A DNA stretch of 64,000 nt from Cristatella mucedo (GCA_009760855.2 WPIO01000012.1:2514001-2578000), one strand, 5' to 3'; numbered from the stretch's first letter, positions 11,255-23,284 are shown. Notes: generated by a model from the sequence alone, not told the origin. Program-made: numbers and translations.

Positions 11255-11330
11255 CAGTCGTCCCCCTTCACTTCGCGATTCGACTTTTACGGCTTCACTC
11301 GATTGCGGTTTTTCAAATATATTCATTAAA
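11255..11330 (+). mobile_element. pogo/Tigger-like terminal repeat (one end)
   Basis: Starts cagtcgtcccccttcactt immediately after a TA dinucleotide, then cgcgattcgacttttac and ggcttcactcgattgcgg. This resembles the termini of pogo/Tigger elements, which begin CAGT, are rich in 'cgcgg' words and insert at TA. The opposite end was not found, so this is an isolated terminus or a very decayed MITE. Confidence 0.4.
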
Positions 11331-12534
11331 AAGTTGATCGAGAGAGTGAACGCGATACAGTGCGCTCGGTTGTCTTAGTCAATCATGCACCCATTTATTA
11401 CAATTAAAATTAAAATTACTGTACATGCGGTCAGTAGGCCCATGTTTTCAATCACCCTCGCACATCATTCAGCGCCAGGTGCAGACCGCTCTTTGTTTGT
11501 GGGCATTGACTTTTTCCAGGAAAAAAGGGTTTAATGCCACCAAGCCTGTCAGAGCGTGCTGCTAACGGATTGGCTATCCTGTCATCTAAATGCACAATTA
11601 AATATCCAATAATAATAATATGATATTTGTACCGTCTAACTTATCTTATTTTCCCTTAGCTTGTCTAATATATTGAGTAATACGAGTGCAACGGTGACTA
11701 AAAGGGTGTTATTTCATGTCCAGGGGGCTCTAATAAAGTTAAAAAACCGTATTTAGAGACTTGTAAATCTGTTTTCTATGATCTAGCTACGAAAATATTT
11801 GATTTATAAGTAAAGAACGCTATTTCGTTGAAATTCCCTTATCGCGGTAGAGTTTGGAACTGATTAACAACGACAAACGAGGGATGACAGCACGTATGTT
11901 TACTAAAAGTGCCAGGAGCGTCTACAGGTGATTGTCAATATCTTCCAGGGTTTCTGTTACATGCTTTTCAGCTAGGTGTTTTAGCACAACTGTCCACAGG
12001 TCATTTTATTTTATTTGGATTTGAGCAGCTACTTACGCGCCATCCAGCCAAAAACATAGCACAAGGCAGCACCATCAAAGGATTCAAGCTGTCTGGATTG
12101 AAGTAAGCCTGGTCGGTTGACTGGAAAGAATAGTCCCGTATAAGTGCTTTGGTATCTTGTCGCTCGGTACATCGATAAGGATGCTTCGGCCTGGTGCATG
12201 AGGCACCAGGATATGTTTATTGTCATGTGCAACTGCCTTTGTGCTGTCGAGATGCTCTGAAATGGATTTCCCCACTATTCATTTTAATGAGAACGGGTCC
12301 CCTTGGTCTTAAAACATTTTAAAATCAACATGTAAAGAAAAAAGTAAAAACAATAGGGACATATTGAATCCATTCTCACAATGAAGACGAGCATAGCCCT
12401 CAGCCAAAAGGTTATCGCAGCAGTGTATATTATAGCAGCAGTCAGTGGGCTGAGTCGGGATTTTCAGGTAGGGTCACGTCTTGCCGATAATGATAAATAA
12501 AGTGGAAATTGCAAGTCTTAATACTACCGCTACT
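11331..12534. other. No recognised feature
   Basis: About 1.2 kb, AT-leaning. Short overlapping minus-strand frames at 12029-12275 have no recognisable domain. Confidence 0.35.
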
Positions 12535-12665
12535 ACTAATAGTAATATTAACAATACATTTGTTATAGTGCCCTAAGAGAACTCAAGCTCTTTCTAGGCA
12601 CTTAACTAGTGCTGCAAAGTAAGCGTGATCGAAAGATTAGCGGTAACGTGCTCAATGACAGCCAT
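12535..12665 (-). mobile_element. LINE family B 3' tail fragment
   Basis: Reads attaacaatacatttgtta, tagtgccctaagagaact, caagctctttctaggcac, gctgcaaagtaagcgtgatc on the + strand, i.e. the family B end in reverse. The wording is closer to 62600-62745 than to 44440, suggesting a subfamily. Confidence 0.6.
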
Positions 12666-12719
12666 CGTAGCGCGGTTAGAGATGACGACATGCTCAGGGT
12701 ACGTGAATGGCGGCCGCTC

Positions 12720-12726
<7 letters not shown>

Positions 12727-12756
<30 letters not shown>
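12727..12756. repeat. (AT)n microsatellite
   Basis: About 15 AT units followed by imperfect atatcat repeats. An open frame crosses it only because the repeat has no stops in that frame. Confidence 0.95.
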
Positions 12757-12758
<2 letters not shown>

Positions 12759-12975
12759 TATATCATATATCATACATATCGAAAATACGAGCTGATTTAC
12801 ACTCGTCGCCACTCGTCACTGTTGCGGGCGTTTATTTCTAAAACATATAAAAAACTTGGAGCTCCTGTGGTTTTCAGCACCCGTCGTCGCTCGAAGACGT
12901 GATAAGTTCTAGTACGCTGAACGGGCGTTCGGCCTTGGATGTTGACTTTGAAAGTGCCAATATATGCAGTAAAAG

Positions 12976-13118
12976 CTGCGCTGGATTGGCCAAGTGGTTA
13001 AAGTGCTCGCCCGGGGACCAAGGTCTGGCCGAGGTTGCGGGCTCGAGTGCCGTGGCATATCTAAAGTGCCCGAATAGAGATTAAGTTCTATTAGGGCGCT
13101 ATATAGATACATTATTTA
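12976..13118 (+). mobile_element. SINE1 copy
   Basis: Box A-like tggccaagtggttaaagtg, box B-like ggttgcgggctcgagtgcc, then aaagtgcccgaatagagatt, aagttctattagggcgct and a tail tatttattcattt. Full-length relative to the other copies. Confidence 0.8.
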
Positions 13119-13566
13119 TTCATTTAATTATACAGTAGGTCATAAACGTGACTGCAAGGTCGTGAAGCGTCCCGACGTTCCTCAGTGCTGAGTACGCATA
13201 TATTTCCTTAAGCAAGTTGTGAAGCTGCTGGTTCAAGAAGATCGGCTGAACGTTTAGAAAGTTTACCTTTTAGATTTTTGTTGCCATCTCTAGAAGGTTG
13301 CTGAGATAGAACGTAGAGAATTGTTGATGAGGTGGGTGCAAGCTACTTCCTCGCCGTCGCCCTGTTGTTGGACAGCCTCTTAAATTCCGCCTACTAAATG
13401 TCCGCTCGCTAAAACTAAGGGGCTACTTATCCTCGATCAGTTGGTCCAGGAGAAGCTAGATGCATTTCTGCTTACCGAAACTGGATGACCCCTTATTGCA
13501 GTAGCTGTATTTCGGAGATCACTCGACCCGGGTTCTCATTCTATCAGTCCATGCGTTCTGAAAAGG

Positions 13567-14151
13567 TTGCATGGACCATCGTTTGAATCGGTTGCAATCG
13601 GGTCTACGTCAAAGACAATGCCTCTCACTGTTGTGATATACCGATCTCCTTCTGGCTGTCTAAACTTGTTTATAGAGGATAAAATATTTGTGTGTGACAG
13701 GCCGTTACTGATTTCTGGAGACTTCAATATTCACGTTGAAAACCTTAGCAACAGCCAGGTCTGTTCATTTCTTGACTGTCTGGAGAATTTTGGTTTGGTC
13801 AAACACGTTAATCATACTACCCACGTCGGTGGCCATATTCTAGATCTCGCGATCACTAAGCATGTCTTCCCCATTGACCCTGTAGTGTGCTTACTGACCC
13901 TCTCAGATCATTGTTCGGTCTCGTTTACTGTTCCTGCTCATTTGTACGTACAAGGTAATGTCGAACTTGTCAAGCGACGTAACTTACAGAGCATGGACAT
14001 AGACAAATTTTTAAAATCTGTTAGTGGTGCAGGTCTTCATGATCTGCATTCAGACTCGACCGGAAGCCTCGATACCCTCACTCACGCAGTGAACATGAAA
14101 CTCAGGAGTGCTCTTAACAAACATGCTCCCGTTCATTCTATCCGTGTATAG
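13567..14151 (+). pseudogene. LINE A endonuclease domain fragment
   Basis: A 194-codon open stretch carrying the second half of an apurinic-type (exonuclease/endonuclease/phosphatase fold) endonuclease. Visible are VVIYRSPSG, LLISGDFNIHVEN (Asp and Asn of the catalytic pocket), THVGGHILDLAITK, and LTLSDHCSVSF with the terminal SDH motif whose His is the general acid/base. This enzyme nicks target DNA so that reverse transcription can be primed. The first half, with the metal-binding Glu, lies upstream in another frame (TETW-like block near 13480), so the reading frame is broken. Confidence 0.85.
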
Positions 14152-14694
14152 AGTCGTGGAGATCCCTTTCAATTTACAAAAAACTCCTAAAGATGCGCCG
14201 GGTTAAGTGCAGGCTTGAACGTCGTTTCCAGAAAGCGGAGTCTGGTTCTGGTGCAGATCTCATCAATTTCAAAGACTTCCTTCGAGTTTACACCCGAAAG
14301 CTTAAAAATGCCAGGGCTTCTTTTTCACTCGAAAGCTTAATTCCTGCCAGTCGGACCCTAAACAGATTTAAAAGACAGTAAACCATTTACTGGCCAACGC
14401 TGAGAGTTCTGACTCCCCAGATAATGACGGCTCAGCCGAAAAATTTTCACTCTTCTTTGCTGAAAAAATTGTGCACATTCGTGGTTCCATAAAGCCCCTC
14501 CGACTAAAGCAATTGCGGAATCACAACCTATGACCTTCCTTAAAAGGTTTTCCGAGGTTTCTGCATGCGATGTGGCTACCATATTAAGGTCTAGCAAAAA
14601 GAGCTCGTCTCCTGAAGACCCTATACCATAATTTCTGTGGTCTTCACTGACAGACCAACTTAGCCCTGCCATAGTCGAGATTTTTAATGCGTCT

Positions 14695-15747
14695 TTGGGA
14701 AAAGGGGTCATCTCCAAGTCTTTCAAATCGGTAATCGTCAGACCCATACTTAAAAAGCCTGGATTAGATACAGAGGTCAACGTAAACTATCGTCCAGTTT
14801 CCCTTCTTTCGTTCTTATCAAAGATTCTTGAAAAAATTGTTGCTAAGCAGCTGGTTGAACATATTGAAAATAATGAAATGTCAGAAACATTTCAATCAGG
14901 GTTCAAGAGGCAGCACTCCGCTGAAACTGCTTTGCTCCGTGTTAACAATGACATTCTATGTGACAACGATGATGGGAATATTGTTGCCCTAGCTCTGCTA
15001 GATCTGTCAGCTGCCTTCGACACCATTGATCCCGATGTTCTGCTTGAACGATTGAGAACAACGATCGGTCTGGCGGACGAAGCAGTGGCGTGGTTTAAAT
15101 CGTACTTGTCTGATCGTGTTCAATCCGTGTCGTTTGGGGGTCAGGTCTCACACACGAGAAGGGTCACCTGGGGAGTCCCTCAGGGGTCTGTACTCGGTCC
15201 CTTGCTGTTCTCCATATATATACAACCTCTGGGAAAAGTGATTAAGGCCAATGGAATAGGATATCATTTTTATGCTTACGATACTCAGCTGTATTTGTTA
15301 TTCGAACTGTCGGAATCTGCTGCAGCAACTGATAAACTGAATGCTTGCCTTGCCGACATTCGATCCTGGATGTCGGAAAACTTTTTGAAACTAAATGACG
15401 ATAAAACCGAACTGTTGCTCATAGGACACCCTAAGCGTGTGGCTGGATTAAAAGGCTTTGGTCTTCTAATAGGCGGTGCTGTCGTGCGACCATCACCACG
15501 TGCTCGAAATTTAGGTGTCGTTTTCAACAGCTGCCTCTATTTTAAAAGCTTCATTCAGAAGACTGCTTCTACAGCTATCCATCGCGTCCGATCCCTATCT
15601 GAGATTAGGAGCTGTCTTCCACAGTGGCTTGCAAAAGATTTAACTAGCTCCTTAGTTCTGTCTCGGCTTGATTATTGTAATTCCCTTTTGGCTGGGCTAC
15701 CAAAGAAAGCAACTAGGCCACGTTTGACCACGTGTCTCCTTTGCTAA
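14695..15747 (+). pseudogene. LINE A reverse transcriptase with altered YADD box
   Basis: A 350-codon frame with the ordered blocks of a non-LTR reverse transcriptase. They are VNYRPVSLLSFLSKILEKIV, FQSGFKRQHSAETALLRV, ALLDLSAAFDTID (first catalytic Asp), WFKSYLSDRVQSV, WGVPQGSVLGPLLFSIYI, the active-site box, and ENFLKLNDDKTELLLIG. At the box this copy reads YAYD where the family norm is YADD, so one of the paired catalytic aspartates is lost. After KKATR near 15715 about 25 codons are missing relative to the copy at 61985-62595, and the C-terminal block continues in another frame at 15732-16130. Confidence 0.88.
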
Positions 15748-16289
15748 AAGAGCTAGGATGGATGCCGGTTGAGCAACGGATACAGGGCCAAGTTCTTACG
15801 CTGACCCACAAGGCCCGCCACGGCTTGGCTCCTTCGTACCTAGCTGAACTGCTGCATCAGTTTCAGCCTGTTCGAGCCCTCAGGTCCTGTGTGGACAATA
15901 AATTAGCTGTTCCATTCCTCCGCTTAAAGACCGTTGGCGACAGAAGCTTTAGCTCTGCAGGTCCTAGACTGTGGAACTCGCTTCCACAATTCTTACGAAA
16001 TGACAACTACTCTCCTGCTGCCAACTATGGCTCATCCTTTTCAGCGGTCCCGAGCTGCTACTTCCATGCTACTCACTACCTCAACTGCTCTTCTGACTGC
16101 TATGCTTTCCACTTTCTCTTTGTTGCGTGAGATGAAGTCTGTTGGATACCGAATGCGTACCGAAAGCCGCTTAGGCTGTGAGTGCGCTATACAAAACTCT
16201 CCTGCGTAACACCCATATAGTCTTTATGGCTTTGTGAAGTTACAGATGGAGATACATTACATTATATGCGCAAGCAGCCAGGTGGAGCA

Positions 16290-16870
16290 TCTCCGTCGAC
16301 TTCTTGTCAAACCGCAAGTCCACATCGGATTATGTCTCGTCAATTGCCGCGTAGACCAAGTCAACGCCGAAGAAGCGATCATTGCTATTCGCTTGCTCGT
16401 TACGAGGCCTGCTGGGTGAGATGTGGTTTGCGGTAACGTCGGGCGCGGCGATAGCTAACGTTGCTGACAGAACTTTTGGACCAATGTCAACAGATCGTTA
16501 TAGCTAGCCGTTCTCATCTCCGTCATTACCTGAACGGTGCTACGATCGACCAAGTGCGAGGCGTTGACCAATCCCCTGGGCTCACAAGTTCAGTTGCCAC
16601 AGCTAGACTCGGCGTGCGACTCGTTGGCCAGGCCCCAGACGATCCACTTTTGCTCGCCGAGCAGTTTGTCTTTGCGCTTTCGAAGCATCCGTCGCCACGT
16701 TGACAATTTCGCTGGCCAATTCGACGGAGAGGGCGCTGCCTCGGACGCTATCGGGTGAAACTTGTGTGCTCCCAACGATAACCGCAGTGCATGCCAACTT
16801 TTTTCAGCTGCTCGATCGAGGCTTGCCGACCAATCGTGCATTCGGGTTGCCTCTTTCGTGGTGCCGGTGC
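16290..16870 (-). other. Coding-like unique segment, unidentified
   Basis: On the minus strand several adjacent open pieces have protein-like composition: GSTQVSPDSVRGSALSVELA and SEIVNVATDASKAQR around 16790-16640, and FFGVDLVYAAIDE plus DVDLRFDKKSTEMLHLA around 16385-16290, with stops between them. It resembles a decayed coding exon or retrocopy. I do not recognise the family. No splice borders could be assigned with confidence. Confidence 0.25.
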
Positions 16871-16914
16871 TGTGCTTGCTGCACGAGCAATGTCGTCAGT
16901 CGAGGATCGTGAGG

Positions 16915-17040
16915 ATCACGAGGCCACTAACCATTCGATTGTGCTTCCTTCGCAGCAAATGTCTTAGGTGCCCAGAAAAAGAGTCCGTTGTCTGAAGGCA
17001 CTGTTGAAATGGATTGCTACTGATATTATCATTAACACTT
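16915..17040 (+). mobile_element. LINE family B tail, decayed
   Basis: gaggccactaaccattcgat, gcagcaaatgtcttaggtgc, ccagaaaaagagtccgttg, tctgaaggcactgttgaaat parallel the family B 3' end (compare 37755-37962). Divergence is high. Confidence 0.45.
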
Positions 17041-18250
17041 TCCCACGCTTTACTATTGTGTCTAGGATGCGGCACACATTGGTTCTATGCCAGGGAGGGA
17101 TCTGTAAAGCATGCTCTTCACGCACAGAGACGCTGTGCGACCCACATCCGGAGACGGGTCGCGGGCTTTTGCGTTGAGCATTTGCCACCCGGCTGATCTC
17201 GTTAGCCTCTTCTCCGTAAGAGTAGCTAAACTTTTTTTGCCAAGAAAAGTTACTAGTTCATTAGATGCACGAACTGCTAAGACGGGCTTGCCAGTCTCCC
17301 CGAATAATAGGTCGGTCCCATCTTAGGGAATTCCGATTATCCGCACAGAACGGGTGCAGCCAGAAGAAGCCTATAAGAGTGACCTCGCTTTGAAGCTGAG
17401 TTACCTCTAATGAAATAGCTGCCAATTTGCACGGCTGCACCCGGCACCCTTACCAAAGCCCCCCCCCCCCCGAGAGCATCTGTAGCGATCTTTGGAGGCA
17501 CAGTCACAAGCGTCCAGGATTCGCCTAAAAGCGGTCAGAATTCCCAAGAGATCCTTGAGTACATTGTCGCTTTCAATTTGTAGTGCTCTGTAAAGAAACT
17601 CTTCGTAGAATGCTCGCCATTCGAATGTGGCGGTTGCCCACTTGGCACAAAGCGGCACGATTTCCCCCTAAAGCCGCAATAATGCAGCCTCTCCGTGGAC
17701 TTATTGGTAGCTCGTGCGTGCGGTGGCGGCGCGGCAAACGGAGTGACGGATTTCGGAGAGCCCCGCGTGCGCGTTATGGACGAGAGCAGGCCTTGGAACA
17801 ATAATACCGTTATCATTATCGTTAACAACAATATATATATATATTTTTTAATTGTCAAAGCTAACACTAAATATACAAGAGATACCATGCGTCATATGCG
17901 AAGTGATTCATTTTTTTCTGGCGCCATAAAAATAAAAATTATTATTGATAGATATTTTATTGTTAGTAGGCATTAACGTTTCATGACACTTTCGTATCCA
18001 TGTCTGGGAGTTGACAGCAACGAGACGTCTGGGCATTGAAGCACGTGATTTACAAGTAACTTGAAAGGTGAAGCAAGCAAGCCTGTTGCCCGAAACTTCA
18101 TCACGAAGGAAATTGTAAATATGTCACTCGCTACCGATAAAGCCCCTTTTCCTCTGAGATGGATGCAGATACATATGTAAACGGCCGTTCTTCATCTATG
18201 GAGCCCTCAAAGTATTGGGTACGGCGTCGTTCGGTCTTGGGCTCTCAATT
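17041..18250. other. No recognised gene; poly-C run
   Basis: Contains a run of 12 C at about 17461-17472 and a short (AT)n near 17831. Frames on both strands are short and unassigned. Confidence 0.35.
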
Positions 18251-18261
18251 CTTCCCAATCT

Positions 18262-18264
18262 ATA

Positions 18265-18296
<32 letters not shown>

Positions 18297-18316
18297 ATCT
18301 CTCTCTCTCTCTCTCT
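18262..18316. repeat. (CT)n microsatellite
   Basis: About 55 bp of CT dinucleotides with a few tttct/tatct interruptions, at the 5' edge of a LINE fragment. Confidence 0.95.
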
Positions 18317-18319
18317 TGC

Positions 18320-19215
18320 CAATGTCATTCCCAAACGAGCGCGCGGCTTCTATTTCAACGCAGATGATACGCGGCTCTTTTAATCTTTCAATCTTTCTAA
18401 GCAGCCCTACTCCTCATTTGATTCCCTGACTGCTTGCATCGACGACATTCGAAATTGGATTGCCACGCTAGTAACTTCCCGCATAGATTGTCTGTATTTT
18501 CGTTATTCTGCACTCCCGTCCTGCACCCACAACCATCGGCAGCTGATGCACAGTTGATCTCTGGTCCTTTGTCAGACGCACAGCTGCCACAGCACCCCAC
18601 ATTATTCTGAGCTTCAATGGCTGCTTAGCTAGCAACGAATCAATTTCAAGATCCTCAATCATATCTTACAGTTAACTTCCACTCATTTCCGCCATTCTGT
18701 AAATGCGACCTCTTCGCTCGTCCGTTGTACTATCGCACAAGCCACTCTCAGAATCTTGTCATCTCCAGCCACCCCTCGAAATGAACAGAAATCTTTTGAT
18801 GATCGAGCCTTCAGGTTACATGCACCAAAAGTCCGGAACTTCCTTCCTATTACAGTCACTACCTGCAATGACCTTGAACCTTTTAAGTTGGCGCTCGCGG
18901 TGCGTCTGCTCCTGTCAGGTTTTCCTTCGTTCCATTGAACTTACCTTTTTTCCTCCTGTTGGATTCGCTTGCCAGCGCGTGCATGATGCACGCGTACACG
19001 ACACAAGCTAGAAGTTTAACTAACCGGCGGCCATGAGGGTCTTCACGTTTTCTTGAGCAGGCCTAAGCTTAATCCTTGCTAGCTTGTGCACGATTAAAAC
19101 CATGCATGTCTCTATCCGTCAGGTACGGATTTTATTGCAGCGAGTATTGAAACACCTTGACAGAGATGAAGTTCTCTAGTAGTGCTATAAAAATGACTTG
19201 TTATTCTTATTATTA
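18320..19215 (+). mobile_element. LINE RT fragment with family B-like tail
   Basis: Starts at the RT active-site region (NVIPKRARGFYFNADDTRLF, with an ADD box). It continues with DSLTACIDDIRNWIA and, after breaks, a C-terminal block (VRNFLPITVTTCNDLEPFK, LALAVRLL). It ends at about 19215 with gagatgaagttctctagt, agtgctataaaaatgac and (att)n, the same tail type as family B and SINE1. The protein differs enough from 5264-6225 to be a separate subfamily. Confidence 0.65.
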
Positions 19216-19351
19216 TTAATATTTGATGTTGATTAGAACGTGAAATGCAGCGCATTTTTACAGCAAATGTAACGGGGTAGCTTGAGAGATGGTAGATCAG
19301 TAGATGCTTTATTTTGTGAATCAAGCTATGATAGCTTAATTGAAGCACCAA

Positions 19352-19490
19352 GCCGAGCTGGTTTGGTCCAGCGGATAAGGTGCACGCCCCGACCAAGGAC
19401 TGGCTGAGGTCGTGCGCTCGAGCCCCGAGGCATATGTGAAGCGCCTGAATAGAGATTAAGTTCTCTTGGGGCGCTATAAAAATGAATTAT
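19352..19490 (+). mobile_element. SINE1, well-preserved copy
   Basis: Close to what the family consensus must be: gctggtttggtccagcggat (box A region), ggtcgtgcgctcgagcccc (box B), gtgaagcgcctgaatagag, attaagttctcttggggcgc, tataaaaatgaattatat. It runs directly into a long AT repeat, which may have grown from the SINE's own 3' tract. Confidence 0.88.
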
Positions 19491-19540
19491 ATATATATAT
19501 AAATATATATACATATATATACATTTATATATATATATAC

Positions 19541-19596
<56 letters not shown>

Positions 19597-19600
19597 ATAC

Positions 19601-19645
<45 letters not shown>
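19486..19645. repeat. Long (AT)n / (AC-AT) microsatellite
   Basis: About 160 bp of AT dinucleotides with interspersed atacat units. Open frames here on both strands (strings of Tyr-Ile) are repeat artefacts. Confidence 0.95.
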
Positions 19646-19647
<2 letters not shown>

Positions 19648-20060
19648 CAAGCACCTGGGTTTTTTGCTCCAACCTGCGCTCGGGTTCAAGCAGATGCCGC
19701 AGTGCGTGCTCAGTTTCGAGCAACCGGTAAGTAGCGATTGGCAAAGTGAAAGCAGCAGTTCTCCTTGACGGGCGCACAGCGATGTTTCCACAGGTGAGCA
19801 GTAATTAGGGCACAGCTGGCAGTGGTCTCTTAAGGAGGTGGCATGCGACAGGTAGTCGGCAATATGCCAAGCGAGCAGCAATGACAATGACTAGAGGTAG
19901 TGAGCTGCTGACAGGTAAGCAGATACTGCCCAGGCAAGCAGGAGCGACTACCTGTCGGCCGAACGAGCACTGGTCACTGCTTCAAGTCTGGCTTTCTGGC
20001 CTCCGATTGGTAGCAGGTCACTGGTCGAGTGCTTCAGACTCAAACAAGATCCAGATGTAT
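19646..20060. other. Region with recurrent CAGGTRAGCAG-like words
   Basis: Short related words recur: accggtaagtagcg (19724), cacaggtgagcag (19789), gacaggtagtcggc, gacaggtaagcag (19910) and cccaggcaagcagg. They look like splice-donor or E-box words, or the remains of a degenerate repeat of ~60-100 bp. No gene is recognised. Confidence 0.3.
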
Positions 20061-23000
20061 TAGTCTAGTTTTTCTAGATAGCACAACAACTCATTTCAAG
20101 CAGCCGGCTTGAAATTTATGAAAATTCTGCTCACCAGCATCGGATTTAGTTCGCCCGGCCAAGCTGGTCCGACATGCGCAGATATGCAAGCGCTTATGGA
20201 ACTGCGAAGCACTTCAAAGCAGCGGACGAAGGAAAGAAGAAGCTGTGCAGCTAAGAAGCGGCCATTGAAAGGGCTAGACAGCACTCAGGTACAGATGTCT
20301 CTGTTGGCAAGCTTTATCGCACGCTCATCAGCATCGAAGCCGTTGAGCAGAGGACGCTAAAAAAAAGTGCTATAGTGCATTTCAATGGCAGCTGGCGTAC
20401 TGCGCACTGCTTTCTGTGCTAGTCAAATACTTTAGGCGGCTAGCCGATTGATTCCGGTGGCTACCGGTGGTGGCAATCCTTGCGCAGTACGATCGCTGAC
20501 TCTAGTCAAGTGCAACCAAGGCAGCGTTGCCACTATCGCCTTTTTATTGCCGAGAGAGCTCGGTGCGGCTCCTAGATTAGAACCTGCCGCTTTATTAAGC
20601 TCGAGCTTTCATCACTTCTCAAGCTCTGCAAGCTCACAATGCGCTATTACTTCCTTTAAGCAACTGGTAACTAAATGACTGTATTCACTGTCCACAGCCG
20701 AAGCCCAGCCTTCATCTTGACTTGTCTGCTAGTGCTTGGGCACACCTATTAGCCGGGTAGAGTGCCGCCCTGCAGTCTGAGAGTTGCGTACGTTCTATCT
20801 CTCTGATGCGAAGTACCGGAGAGAAGAAGGTCACCTTCCGATGCCCCATCAATTCTTATAGAGCCTCGGTCTCGGAGGCTAGTGCCACCCCACAACTAAT
20901 TGAAGGCCGTTAAACATGGGCTGCACCGTACGCTGGCTTGCGAACGGCACGGTGGACTGCAGTTATCCTACATGCAAGTCCGTGGGCTGCAGTATCATAA
21001 TTCGGCGTCAGGCTATACTCTAGCATTCTATACATAGCACGCTACCTCAAAAGAACCGTTCAGCAAACCTCCGTTCAGCGACCGCCAGGCGGCGCAGCTA
21101 GCTTAAACCTAGCAGGTAGCCAGAGACCCCTCCCACCACTCTCGCATCCAATGGGTGAGCTCCATTGTATAGGGGAAAGGAGGCGGCCGTCTGCTGGCTT
21201 CGCGTTTGCTAGGGTCAGCACCAGGTCAAGAACGCCAGTTCAGAGGTGCGAATCGTACGCCGGATTGTAACTCGTGCGCAGTCTGCTACCGCCTCGGCGT
21301 CAAATGAGCTTCCTCCACGGTATCAGCATCACGGCGTTGCGTAGCGAGGCATGTCCATCGGCGAGCCCTGGTGCAGCCCAGCTGAGGGACGGGCACAGGC
21401 TTCTCAGCAGCGATGGAGGACGAGTATCGGGGGTGCAGCGATCGCTCTCTTACGACGATAGGAACGCAACCGCCAGTGCGCTAGCTGCTTTGTAATGCAA
21501 TATGCATTAGCAGCTTAAAATTTTATTTGTCCTTTATAACATGTGCGTTTAATCAAGAGTCAGGAAGCGAAGATTCACGGCCCCATACAATATTCTATCC
21601 TGGAGAAGGCCTAACTTTCTCCTACCATCCTCATATTACTGGCTTAGATTCAGTATTTGTTTGACGGACAATAGGTATCGTGCTGTCTACGCTAGAAACA
21701 ACCACTTACTTGCTTAACTGCCGCTTGACTCTGCAAACGACGTAAATTAACCTGGAACCGCCCATCGCGCCAACGTCGGCGTCAGGACGCTCGCCACATC
21801 TTCTCGATTTAGGTAAACAAGTGTGTCACGAGGGCATCTCGCCGGTGCGTTTCAAGCTTAGGCTACCAGCCCGCGGAACGGGAAGCTGTGCTCCGATAGT
21901 ACCTATGTTGAGCTGTCAAAGGTAGTGCTCATGGAAAAGATTAAATTTCATTTCATAGATTTTAAATTAAATGGCTAACAGAAAATGAAATTGTCGTGGA
22001 GAAAGACAGGAGCTCCTGTGCCAGCGAAAGTAGAAATAGTCGGTGGCTCTTGTCCTAAAGTTAGCCATTTTGGCTGAATCGAATCGTCGTGATTAGAATT
22101 TCTCTTGTGCGCTCGCCCGGAATGTCATCCTGGTTTAGCCTCGCCATTTTCCCTAGGTTAATGCAGTTGTGTCAAGTTTTGAGGCAGTTCAAGCAAGAAT
22201 GGCTAATGCGTATGGCCCGCCAGCATCTTCGCTTCAGTGTTCTTTTTCCGGAAAGACACCAGCCGGTACAACGCATTCCGTGCTAACCACTCGTCGTTGG
22301 TGAGCGTCCGTGAATGTAGCCGTGCGACTTTTCTCAGAAGACTACGCTTCGAATAGTGATTGAATGTCAAAATGGAGGGATCGGTGATCTTAGAAAAAAG
22401 AGTGGTGTAAGTGTAAAGCCTGCATTGTACAGGTCTAAGAAAAAGGACGCTCAGTGATGCTTTACGTCATGGCCGGCTTGCCGGTAATGCCAGCTTTAAG
22501 GAGAAGAGTGTCAGCCAAGGGTTTTAGTATAGTTTACCTTTTATAAAGCGAGGACAACAGGCGAACAATAGAGCTTGGCGTTTCTCCAAGGGCTAGAGGT
22601 ACGGGCTTTGTGAATACGTACCGCTAAGTGCGCTCGCTGGCAACCAATTATCGCGTCATGCATTCTGGCCTAAAGGTTTTCCGCCACAATATTTTTTTAA
22701 ATATTAAAGTCGTAGTAAAGGACATTAGGAATGGAGGATTCATAATCAGAAGCTAAGAATTAAGTATGGTATCGCGTGAATCTTTTGGAAAAGGGCTTCG
22801 CAACATAGACCCTACCGTTAGGCAAATGGCAGAGGGGTCAGGTGGGCGAATCGCGGGGCTTTGCTAATTGTCTCCGCACTTATGCATATTCAAGACTATT
22901 CAAGACTAACCTGCTGCCCCTTCAAGGCTTAGTATCATTAGCCAAGGCAAACATAATAGATTAATAAATCTTCACTAGCTAGTACGATTCCCAAGGAGGT

Positions 23001-23284
23001 TGACGACATCCGATTTCGGTCAGCTAGCGCTTATTTATAGATGCAGTGTAAATATATACATTTGCAATATGAATGTACCATTAATACAATCGTATAAATT
23101 CTGTATACGTTAGAAATAATGACTAATATTTAAGCAGAATAATTGCAAGAAATTTACTAGATTAAAGGAAACCTTTACGCTCAAGGCTATGCTTAACCTT
23201 GACCTGCTCCGAACCTGCCTATCATCATTGGTGGTGTTTCCTATAGGCTATCGTGAGCTTTCACGCTAAGCACTTCAAGCCAAA
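20061..23284. other. No recognised gene or element
   Basis: 3.2 kb of unique-looking DNA. All frames are short and unassigned. No repeat family from elsewhere in the window was recognised here. Confidence 0.4.

Larger units (their letters stand above)
13360..16260 (+). mobile_element. LINE family A (L2-type), longest copy, inactive
   Basis: A 2.9-kb non-LTR retrotransposon. It opens with the N-terminal part of the endonuclease (LLNVRSLKLRGY, then out of frame), continues through the rest of the endonuclease and reverse transcriptase, and closes with a family-specific 3' UTR (gtaccgaaagccgcttagg). The 5' end and any ORF1 are missing. Several frame breaks divide it into pieces at about 13500, 14150-14690 and 15735. 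Its 3' tail is unlike that of family B and SINE1, so this family is not the likely driver of SINE1. Confidence 0.9.

Noticed and set aside
19466-19887. Tyr-Ile repeat ORFs around the AT microsatellite
   Set aside because: Generated by (AT)n; no flanking coding character.
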